The position numbers and the translations under genes were made by a program. Below, in pieces: positions 24,222 to 33,600 of a stretch of DNA of 64,000 nucleotides. Source of the stretch: Arachis hypogaea (taxonomy: Eukaryota; Streptophyta; Magnoliopsida; Fabales; Fabaceae); assembly GCF_003086295.3 (NCBI RefSeq), contig NC_092054.1, positions 54,357,353 to 54,421,352 of the forward strand, written 5' to 3'. Each line of letters opens with the position of its first letter. The first letter of the stretch is position 1. The notes beneath the pieces were generated by a model. The model searched no databases. It saw only the letters and a program-made list of their open reading frames with translations, and was not told the origin of the DNA.

Positions 24222-24237
24222 CCGGCAACGACGCCAA
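24222..24237 (-). other. Primer-binding site of the Tat element
   Basis: On the minus strand the LTR end GGAACA is followed by TTGGCGTCGTTGCCGG, a tRNA-complementary primer site of the type used by Tat/Athila elements. It defines the 5' LTR boundary and the element's orientation. Confidence 0.85.
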
Positions 24238-24708
24238 TGTTCCGGGACTTACCTAGAATCGGATGGTGGTTGGACTTGTTTGTGATGCCCAAGCACTAGA
24301 GGAGGGTGGTCTCCAACTTGGTTTATGTCTGGGAGCCGCCATCCAAGTTGGGTATGTGAAAGGATGGAGGGTGGTACCTGCAAAGACACTCTGATGCCTA
24401 AGTTAGCAAGAGGGTAAGCAGGTTTAGAGTATTGGAACTTAGGTTTACCAATAACCACCGTTGAAGTAGTTCCACTTCTGATGGTGGATAACCGTCCCTT
24501 TATCTTAGAGTTGTTGGGATCTCCACTTCTAGAAGTGGGTGAGAGAATTAAGGAGGCAATTACTTATTTGAATAAGTGTCACTTGCCAGCTTATATCGAA
24601 TCCGGCCTCTTTGAAGAGGTCGGATGGATCAACGAAGGTCAATCCTTTAGATTGGGCCTTTTTGGACTTAATTAGGCCTGGCCGTCGCTTTGGGTCAGGG
24701 TATGAACA
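24238..24708 (-). mobile_element. 5' LTR of the Tat element, TATA box deleted
   Basis: 471 bp, TGTTCC...GAACA. Compared with the partner LTR it lacks 33 bp that include the minus-strand TATA box. The deletion endpoints share ACC (13534-13536 and 13567-13569 in the partner), pointing to microhomology-mediated loss. This LTR would have had to drive transcription of the element. Confidence 0.9.
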
Positions 24709-24713
24709 ATTTC

Positions 24714-25300
24714 CTTCAAATTTTTTTAGAAAAAAAATTATATGTCACTATAAAAGATGAAGTTGTACAAGAAAATATGGTTTCATTAAAAATTTGAAGT
24801 AGTGTTGGTCATTAAATATGAAATAATTTTTTTGTGGACTGTGGGTAGTAATTCAAGCTATTTTTTGGGGTTATGGGTTTTGTATTACAGTATTTTTTTG
24901 GTGGGATGTGGGTGTAACTCATGTTACAAAGTCCAAAAAAAATCAATTTGTCCAAAAAAAATCGGTCATTAAATAGTTGGTCCAACCAAACCAACTTAGA
25001 CCGATCTACAAATACATTAAACTTTGGATCAAAACTAACATTTTCAACAATTGCTATACGGATGTCATTCCAGTCCTTTATTTGACATCTTATTCTATGG
25101 TCCTGCAAAGTCTTGAAAATACTTTTCCCACTAAAGATATTCCCTTGTCTACAATATTAAAAAAAAAAATTGAGCCAACTTTTATATACTATTTTGATAA
25201 TTTATCCTAAAATTTGAAATGCAAAATAGAATCATCAATTTTCATGAACATGAACTAGCATAAGAGACCCTTAGTTAATTAATTAGCATTGTAGATAATA
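24714..25300. other. AT-rich intergenic DNA
   Basis: The interval from the Tat element to the 3' end of the Gly/Tyr-rich gene holds only AT-rich sequence and short direct phrases. A minus-strand frame at 24812-25108 has no recognisable feature. Confidence 0.5.
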
Positions 25301-25306
25301 TTTATT
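25301..25306 (-). terminator. Candidate polyadenylation signal AATAAA
   Basis: On the minus strand, AATAAA lies ~136 bases after the stop codon of the 459-residue ORF, a usual distance for a plant 3' UTR. Confidence 0.5.
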
Positions 25307-25441
25307 CACTCCTTACAACATACATCTCACACCACCCTTCCTTAATACAGCATACACAAACAACATAATTCAGGCGTACATAGACAACACAAACAAACTA
25401 TCTAAAAGGACACTAAAGATACATTATGGTATTTTTCATAT

Positions 25442-26821
25442 TCAGATCCTCCTGCCTCCATAAATCTCCTCAGCAGTCCTGCTATTAATGATCGGTGCAT
25501 TTCCATAATCTCTTCTGTTATAATCAACCTCTCTGCCAATGAATGTGGAATGTTTTGGTGGTGTCTTTGGCTTTGATGAGATGTTCAAGTTTGCAAACTG
25601 GTTAGTAAGGTCCCTCTTGTCAACAGAAGGAGCCGTCACAATAGACTTCAGCTTCTCAGCTTCCTTCACCAGTTCCATACTCTTGTCGAATTTGCTTTTC
25701 GGCGCTTTACCAAGCCCTGCAGCCCAGCTGTTTGAGGAGGCTGATTTATCTGCACCACCATGTCTGAGCAGGTAATCATCACGATTTTCATATGGCAAAG
25801 CAGTTGGACTAGCAGCTTTGTGCCCTCCTTTGTTGCTAAGGTCATTAGATGACACCCTCGCCGCTTCCTTCAACAATTCAAGAGCTTTGTCCATATTATT
25901 TGTTGGTTCACTCAGTTGAGTCCCTTTTCTTGGTGGATGAGTCCAAGATACACTAATTGGCTTGTGTCGATCTTTGTTGGTGTAATCACCGGCATAGTCA
26001 CCATAGCCATTTCCACCATAGTTGACACTCTTTGGGCTACTTCCAAATGGCCTTTGCTCTTCTCTGTTGTTGTAGCTACCATAACCACTATTAGGAGCAC
26101 CATAACCCTCATTACCCCTTATCGGTTTAAGCTCTTCTTTGTTGTGGTTGCCATAATCACCATAGGCATTTCCACCATTGTAGCCCCCATACTTGGGGCT
26201 TTTGATCGACCTATGCCCTTCGTTGTTGTCATAGTCACCATAACCAGAGTATTTGTCGTTTCGATTCGGACTGCTACTAGGCCTATGGCCTTCTTTGTTG
26301 TTATGATTACCATATCCACCATAGCCATTAGGACCAGCATAACCATCATCCCGAATGGTGCTTGCAATTGGTTTGCGCACATCTTTGTTGCCAACATAAT
26401 CACTACCATTGGCGTTGGCATAGGAAAAGGCAGGACCATTATAAGATGTTGCCTGAGGGGAATGACGCCAATCATTTGTAGGAAGACTATTCCACTGCGG
26501 GCGGCTAGCTTCATTTTGCACCTTGGTGAGGAAGTCATCTACTTTTCGCTGGGCGACATGATCAGGGCTTCTCTGCCTATGATTCCATTCACCGGATGTT
26601 GGGGAGCTACGCTTCTTATAATCATCATCATAATCATCATAAGGTCTACTAGCAACTGGAACTATTTTCTTTTTGGTGGCATAGCCATCAGAGTTAGTAC
26701 TGGGATCATAATTGGAATTGGGGACAAAGGGAACAAATGGTTTTATAGCAGGTCCTCTAGACTCTTCTCTAATAGTATTGTAGGAGGAGGCACTCGTATA
26801 CATGTAACCATACTGTGCCAT
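25442..26821 (-). CDS. Gly/Tyr/Asn-rich disordered protein, function unknown
   Basis: A single uninterrupted frame of 459 codons starts MAQYGYMYTSASSYNTIREE and ends EEIYGGRRI. I do not recognise a named family. Residues ~155-290 hold five imperfect blocks of ~25-30 residues containing GYG-x-Y/GYGDYGN followed by charged NKE-x-HRP or REEQRP segments. The flanks have acidic DYDDDYKKR near residue 60 and two related helices, DKALELLKEAARV and DKSMELVKEAEKL, near ~315 and ~385. It has no signal peptide or membrane span. The composition predicts a mostly disordered, possibly phase-separating protein with short helices. Preservation of a long frame in a repeat-rich neighbourhood argues that it is a working gene. 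A longer frame on the opposite strand is a shadow. Its 5' UTR may contain an intron in 26830-28800. Confidence 0.85.
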   Translation of the reverse strand: MAQYGYMYTSASSYNTIREESRGPAIKPFVPFVPNSNYDPSTNSDGYATKKKIVPVASRPYDDYDDDYKKRSSPTSGEWNHRQRSPDHVAQRKVDDFLTKVQNEASRPQWNSLPTNDWRHSPQATSYNGPAFSYANANGSDYVGNKDVRKPIASTIRDDGYAGPNGYGGYGNHNNKEGHRPSSSPNRNDKYSGYGDYDNNEGHRSIKSPKYGGYNGGNAYGDYGNHNKEELKPIRGNEGYGAPNSGYGSYNNREEQRPFGSSPKSVNYGGNGYGDYAGDYTNKDRHKPISVSWTHPPRKGTQLSEPTNNMDKALELLKEAARVSSNDLSNKGGHKAASPTALPYENRDDYLLRHGGADKSASSNSWAAGLGKAPKSKFDKSMELVKEAEKLKSIVTAPSVDKRDLTNQFANLNISSKPKTPPKHSTFIGREVDYNRRDYGNAPIINSRTAEEIYGGRRI

Positions 26822-26827
26822 GGCTAA

Positions 26828-28990
26828 TAGTTCTCAAAAAGACACACTACCTAGAGATCTATCCCTTGTGTGATTTGGTTCCAAGAACTCTTGGAACTTC
26901 TTAAATAGAGAGAAAAAAGATTATCAGATATTAGAACTTAGAAGACTCCAAGTCCCTCCAATGAAAAAGGCTAAAAGATTCAAACTTAGCGTGAAGATTG
27001 GAATCAAATGCTACTTTATGTGAAATCAACATGGATAGGATTGGGATTATATTCAAGTTCTTAAATTGACACTATGTGGTATTGTTGTCTAGGAAAGTGC
27101 GGAATCATATTCCATTAATTCGTGGATGAAAGGGGAAAAAATGAATTATGGTGCTTTTGGTGTGACATTCGATTCCTTTCTTCAACATTATGTAAACGGA
27201 AACGGTTCATTGACGTTGCTAAACAACATTAGCAAAATAAAGCAAACCCTTTTTCAGTAAAGGTTAGAATCTAAAGAAATCTACAGTACAAAGGAGTATC
27301 TACATTATAAAAAAGAAGTCTGAAAAGAAGCTTGACATTGAAAATGGCGAATTTCTGTAATAAACTACTGAGTAAACCTACACTGGTCATACATGTTTAA
27401 TATTTAAACAGGATACTACTTTCATTAACTTCATCATAATCTGATCACAAATAGTAACGAATTCAATATTCTCTAACTTGATATAAAACAATACAAAATA
27501 ATCACTTCATAAATCACGAAAGGAATATCAAGAATTAGAATATATGATGAAATTGAAAAATACTATAAAAATTACCCAAAAAAAAAAAAAAAAAAACTAA
27601 AGAAAAGGCGGTTAGAACATGAACTATGTGCCATAATTTTATCATGAGCTGTAATATTCTAGTTAATCACAGATAGTGATATCCATTTTTTCCATTACCA
27701 CTGAAATATCAGTTTCCATTCAAAATTTCCAACCATGTTCTCTGCCGGATGATTGATTGGCTACAGAGCAAAAGTAGTATTATTTACTAAAAGTCTAAAA
27801 CTAGTGTACCTGATGACTTGGTAGCTCAGTTACCAAGTCTCACACAACTCTATTTCACAACTTACCAAAACAAGAATATACAAAAAGAAAACACTTCATT
27901 TCCTTCTATATTACACCTTATTTACTAGTTTACTTTATTGCAGATTCAGCTGAATTGGGTGGCCTAGTCACAACATGAGTAGTGGTAAAAACAAATATAT
28001 TTTAAATTAAAAAGAAAAACCTAAATTAGAATAAAAAATCTCGCAAACATCAGTGGAATGCAATAACATTTTTTTTTTTTAAAAAAAAGTCCCGTGTTAT
28101 TCCAGTTTCCAGTTACAAATTTCTAGACTGAGAAAACACGAATACACTTTCGGAGTGAAAATTCAATGTATAAACCACAAAGGAACATCAGCACGAGATT
28201 AAATCCCATGAAAGAACTGAGGATAGCTGAGAAGAGAAGCCTAGCATTAGCAGTAAACATCAAATGACGAAACTGAACAATTAAATGTAATAATAAAAAT
28301 TAGAAAAATCGACAAAATTTCAAAACCAAAGAAAGCAGAACAAGTGAAGATATGAAGATACACCTTGAGAACAGAATTTCTATGGCTATGTATTAAGCAC
28401 AAGTCAAATGTACAATGCTTTCGTTGTCATATCTAAACCTTCTACCTACTTGAATATATGCCAGCTCGAGCATGATCCCCTCTAATCCTCAACAGAGTCC
28501 ATTAGAAAACATCTTGCAAGGATCAAAACTTCCATGACTCCATCATCTCCATTGAAAGAAAGCAAACCAGCTGGATATATAATTCAAAATTTATAGTAAC
28601 AGCTCTCTAATAAAGTAGAATCTATCCAAGCAGGTTTGAAGAATACCACTAAAAAATTGATGATCAGTCAGTGTGGATTTGCAAATCTTCCATGAAGCCA
28701 CAGATCAAAGGGGCCTCCCAAGAAGAATCAATGCTCAGAAGTAGTTTACACAATAGCGAGAAAAGCTGCAAGTATTAATAACAATAGTCTGTAAATCATG
28801 ACGAGAAAGAAGACCTGCAAATGATATAGAGTCGGTATAATTTAAATTTATACACAATTCATCCTACTAAGACTACATTAATGATCAACACTCTGCCAAA
28901 ATTACTTCTCTTTCAAAAGCCTAAGTTCTTTTATGACCCCAGATTATTTAACTTGGGAACAACATTTGCATTAGTTAAAAAAAAAAATCG
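26828..28990 (-). promoter_or_regulatory. Upstream region / probable 5' UTR intron of the Gly/Tyr-rich gene
   Basis: About 2.1 kb of AT-rich, non-repetitive DNA without coding frames lies upstream of the ATG. Several minus-strand AG acceptor-like sites (for example CTCTAG at ~26855) precede the ATG, so part may be a leader intron. No TATA box can be chosen with confidence. Poly-A/T runs occur at 27577-27596 and 28070-28090. Confidence 0.35.
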
Positions 28991-29009
28991 TTTAGCTACT
29001 ATGTACCTT

Positions 29010-29965
29010 TGGGCAGTGTTTGGTTAGTTTCCAATTTTCCATGCCCATGAGAGACATAGACACGGTGACACATCCTACTATTTGTCTGCTACTGCTAAGA
29101 CACAGATTTTTTATGAACGTAGTAGCGCACAAATGCACACAAAATACATATCTTCACTGTCTGCCTTTCAAGCTGAGACACTAAGACACAATTTATAAGA
29201 CACGAATTTTGACACTTTTATCCCTAATTATTTTCCAAATTGCCAATTTTATCCTAATCCTAACCCCCCCCCCCCCTCTCCTTTTCTTTTTTTACCACTC
29301 TCTGCTCTTCCCTCCTCCTTCCTCTACCACTGCCCCTTCCCTCCATCACCCCCACCCCCACCACCGCCATTGCGTCCTCCTCTCTTTGTCCTCCCCTTCT
29401 ATCACTCTTCGTCCCACCCATTCTCCCTCGGCTCTCTGTCTTTGTCTTTGTCTGTGCCAACTCCTCGCTCTGCCCTCACCCAGATCTGCTGCCTCTACTC
29501 CTCCTTCTCACCCTCTCATTGTTCAAAGTCTGTCATCCTTCCTCCCTCCCTCTCACTATTCGCTGCCTCCCTTCTTCCTATCTTCACTCTTTCTCTATGC
29601 AGATGTGCTGCGCCTCTGCCTCTGCCTCGGCCCCTGCCCCTGCTCCCTTCTCCCGCTGCCTCCCTCATTTCCCTCCTTGTCTTTCGATTTTTCTGATTTT
29701 GGTAGATTGTTATGGTGATTTTTCTGGGCTATGATTTCTTGTTAATTATAGATGATGAAGAATCATGTGATGGTGGTAGTAGTGGTGATGGTGGTAGTGA
29801 TGAGGGTAAATTTGATATTTTGATGAGTGTAACTTCTGTGTTTTGTCGTGTGTTTTGTTACCAAACAAAATCTAAAACTTTTGTATTTTTATGTCTATGT
29901 ACTGTTGTGCCTCTATATCTATGTCCACTTCTAGACAACAAACAAACAGAGCCTTCGTGCACATG
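29010..29965. mobile_element. Possible TIR element with pyrimidine-rich core
   Basis: The left end, GTGTTTGGTTAGTTTCC...GAGACATAGACAC, resembles the reverse complement of the right end, CTGTTTGTTTGTTGTCTAG...GACATAGATATAGAGGC. Both sides also carry the 'gacatagacac' phrase. The core (29260-29700) is strongly C/T-rich and includes a 13-base C run. It yields long but meaningless frames rich in Pro/Ser/Leu. The left-right match is loose and no target duplication was fixed. Confidence 0.4.
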
Positions 29966-30039
29966 TTAACTTTCCTACTAATAAAAATTTTTAAATTTTT
30001 TACTTTATTGAAAACATAATAAATGCATTGAACACTTAA

Positions 30040-30344
30040 GAGTAAAGTATATTTTTTGTCACCAATATTTATGATTTTTCTCAAAAATACCTCTAATATT
30101 TAATTTCATTCAATTTTGTCCCTATCCTTACAATTCATTCAATTTTGTCCCTAACGTTTTCAATTTATGTCAAAATTACCTCCTGAATGTTTCAATTTTG
30201 TCCCTCACATTTTAGATGAAGTTAATATTCAGGGTAATTTTGACATAAATTGAAAAAAAGACAAAATTGAATGAAATTAAATGTTAGGGGTATTTTTGAA
30301 AAAAAAAACCACAAACATTTGGAACAAAAAAATTACTTTACCCA
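30040..30344. mobile_element. Foldback MITE, ~305 bp
   Basis: The left half (GTAAAGTATATTTTTTGTCA...TTTCATTCAATTTTGTCC) is the inverse of the right half (GACAAAATTGAATGAAAT...TTACTTTACCC). The arms are about 85 bases with few mismatches, extended by shorter complementary stretches around the centre (CAATTTATGTCAAAATTACC). Such palindromic elements are common in legume genomes. It lies just downstream of the WDR48-like gene. Confidence 0.85.
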
Positions 30345-30365
30345 AAACTTAACTATTGTATAATT

Positions 30366-30371
30366 TTTATT
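30366..30371 (-). terminator. Candidate polyadenylation signal for the WDR48-like gene
   Basis: AATAAA on the minus strand ~230 bases after the stop codon at 30602-30604. It is the nearest good match downstream. Confidence 0.35.
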
Positions 30372-30601
30372 AAAAAAATTAATTTATAACCTTAATATGT
30401 AGCTTTAGGACATATGTTAGCTAGACTCAAAAAAATATAGATTACAGAATACCATCATACCAAACCTTCCACTTCCACCTAACAGCAAAATTTATAACAA
30501 TGAATAAACATAGCCACAAAAGCAATAATATCAGATTTAGCTGAGAAAAGCTAAGCAAAGCTCAAAGAAGCTATCCAACCTCTGAAAAGTGCAATTTGCT
30601 G

Positions 30602-33600
30602 TCACCTTCCTTGAACCACTCTGTAATTTAGGACTAGGTCATCTTGTCTTTTCCATATGTAAGTTTTTACTGTAGCTAAGCTCATTTCAGGAGGCAATAT
30701 CTGGAAATAACAAATAACAGTTCACTAACCATACTTCAATGAAAAATTGATATGATAACAGCAAATAAATTAATTAGTCAATAACGCCATCGATCACTAA
30801 ACTCTCTCTAGTTTATTTGGGAGAATCAATATAAAAAAGTAATCGGTACGGCAATCATTTGGGAAAAGGTGGGAACTAATTAACATGACTAAAACATATC
30901 CAGTAAAAACAGTCAGTATGAACAAAGCTAAAACTAGTACCTACATATGAAATACAATTACTCAGATCAATTTTAAGGCTTCAATTTAAGTGTTCTATGG
31001 TTTCAGTTAGACAAATCTACTATACTGGGAAAAAAAAAAAGGCCATTGTGGTACATAAAATGTTTTAGGGGCAAAAAATGCTCTTCAAGTCTCATTTAGC
31101 TGGCCCTCTTATCACAAGTGAAAATAAGATCAATAAAGTATTACCTAAAAAAAGTATTATTGTTGACTAGGACTAGGAGCATATTTTGTTTTGCAAAGAA
31201 CTGAATAGGAACTGACTTTTGCAATAAGAAGGCCAACCACATCAAAGCTATTGATCATCCAATATCGAAGTTTATAATCCAAAACATTGGAGAAAGTGCA
31301 AAATTCTAAGGGTATGTGCTAAGTATCTAAGCATAACTGACCCCACCTAATGAGATAAGGCTTTGTTGTTGTTGTGTTATGTATCTAAGCAAAGTGGTGA
31401 ACTGGACTTTAAAAACTAGATGTTATGGGGAAGAATCATTCTTCTTAAATATCAAGCATCCCATACTATCCTATGCGGGACTTTGGGAACCCCATAATAC
31501 CCAAGTCTCTAACAATATACCGCCCGTACAGAGCCAACGTTCACAGCGGCTTCACTCTATCGACAATTCGACATTGGCCAAATGGTAGCCAATTGACTGT
31601 TGACTATCAATATTCGGTAGTCACCTTAATCCAGCCTATAGGTATCCCTTTCTATGGTGCCGACAACTAAAACTTCGATACTATTGTTAAGTATCTAAGG
31701 ACAGTAGGGAGCCCACCTTAAAAGCTAGCTATTATGGGAGAAGAACCACTCTCCTTAAATATACAACATCAAGTATCTCATACTATCGGATGAAGGATTA
31801 TGGATACTCCATAATACCCGAGTCCCTAACAATGTAACAGTTGGTAACAAGACATAAAGGAAATAGAACCGGGTAGTGCAGAAATGCTGAGACAGAAAGT
31901 GAATCATGGTGATAACATTTCTTCTCGGTTTTTGGAATTATATTGAAATGCAAAAAATAATAGAAAGAAAAGAGTGCTGGTAGTATTTGTGAGACTACCC
32001 CTCTCCTATTCTTCAATTCTTTTCTTCTGGATTTGCTACCTCAATTTTCCACTCCTACATATAACAAACTCTCAAATGAGGGAACTGCCAAAAAAGGTAA
32101 AGATGTCATGGCATCCTTGTAAGTCTTAAATGCCTCTTGAGCTTCTATCCCCCATCGAAAATTGTCTTTCTTGAGCAACTGAGTCAATGAACATGCAATC
32201 TTTCCATAACCCTTTGCAAACCTTCCATAATAACCAGTCAATCCCAAGAATCCTCCTGGACTCTTGAGGTTGTTTGAGACAGACCAATCTTGCATATCCT
32301 GAGTTTTCTTTGGATCAACAGCAACCCCCTTGGCTGGTGCAAAGCAACACTTCTTGATATTCACAAATAATTGCTGCTGCCGCAATATCTCAAAAACAGT
32401 CCGCAAATGCAACATGTGAGTGGGAGTCAGGGCTGTATATGAGAATATTATCAAAGAAAACCAGTAAAAATTTCCTCAAATAAGGCCTTAAACCTTGTTT
32501 GTGAGGGCTTGGAAGGTGAAGGAGAACTAGTAAGCCCAGAGGGCATTACCAAAAATTCATAATGCCCTTCATGAGTACAAAATATTCTTTTGCGAATATC
32601 ATCCTCATTCAACTGAATTTGGTGGTACCTGGACTTCAAATGCAATTTGGAAAAAATCTGCATCCCTCCACTCTCATCTAGTAATTCAACAATAATCGGA
32701 ATCAGAAATTTATTGAGGACGATTATCTTAAGGGCTTTATAATCTAAGCACAACCTCCAAACTTCTTCTTTCTTCACTACAATAACAAGACTTGAAAAAA
32801 TACTAGTACTTGGCTTTATCACACCTGATTGCAACAATTCATCCACAATAATCTCTATTTCATTTTTCTGACAAAGGGGATACCTGTAGGGACATACGTG
32901 TGGGTTTTTAGCACCACCCTCCTTCAGTACAATCATGTGATCTTGTTCTCTTCTTCCTCAAAGGTAGATACAATTTTCGCACTACTTTAGTAGAAATGAA
33001 ATTGACTTCAGCTCCTAAACCTACTAACACCACCAGTCCACCACTATGTTATTCTCCCTCTAACTCGTCAATAACATGGCTAAAGTCTTCTTCCTCGGCA
33101 ACACCATTTTCTTCCTCATCTCCCATTAATAGAGTAAGCAGAAGAGACGTTCTAGAAGGGTCCAAGTTTAGATGGATCCGAATCTGTTAGACCTGTTAGA
33201 GACTCTAACTAAAGAGTGGAATGACACTTCTGCTCCATATGTTCTAACCATGTATATACTGAGCTGAGCATTAATTTGGTAACAATACAACAGAATATCC
33301 TTTCTCTATTCTCTCTCTCTTCACTTTATCTCTGATTCTCAAACTCTATCACCCATCAATAGAATCTGATATTGTTTGTGTTGACAGATATGTTCAAGAT
33401 TCCATTTTCCTCCAAATTTGAAACAAAACCCCTTACATTTTCCTTCATTTCATTCTTCATTGGAAAAGTGTGCCACCTTTCCCTTGTTTGGGTTATAATT
33501 GCTGATGCTAGCCCCAATAGACTGGGTCTTCCCTGGGCTAGACCCACTAGTGCAACCCCAGGTCAGGTCGAGGCGAGAATCGAATTCGACCTACTCCTTC

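Larger units (their letters stand above)
13366..24708 (-). mobile_element. Complete Tat-lineage Ty3/gypsy element, defective, 11.3 kb
   Basis: Related direct repeats at 13366-13828 and 24238-24708 are the LTRs. The element is flanked by ATTTC on both sides (13361-13365 and 24709-24713). Reading on the minus strand the order is 5' LTR, primer site, gag, protease, RT, RNase H, a second RNase H, integrase, a long 3' spacer with an ORF in the opposite direction, and 3' LTR. The second RNase H and the antisense ORF are features of the Tat (Ogre/Grande/Retand) lineage. Without the nested solo LTR (19775-21360) it would be about 9.75 kb. Several frameshifts and stops make it non-autonomous today. 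Confidence 0.93.

Noticed and set aside
25916..26827. 303-codon plus-strand frame opposite the Gly/Tyr-rich gene, with many Ile/Val/Thr
   Set aside because: It is the antisense reading of GGT/TAT/AAC-rich repeats. Its hydrophobic composition follows directly from the complementary codons, and the minus-strand frame is longer and has a sensible start and 3' signal.
29209..29718. 169-codon Pro/Ser/Leu-rich frame and overlapping frames
   Set aside because: C/T-rich low complexity makes stops rare in several frames at once; no domain, and it lies in a probable transposable element.
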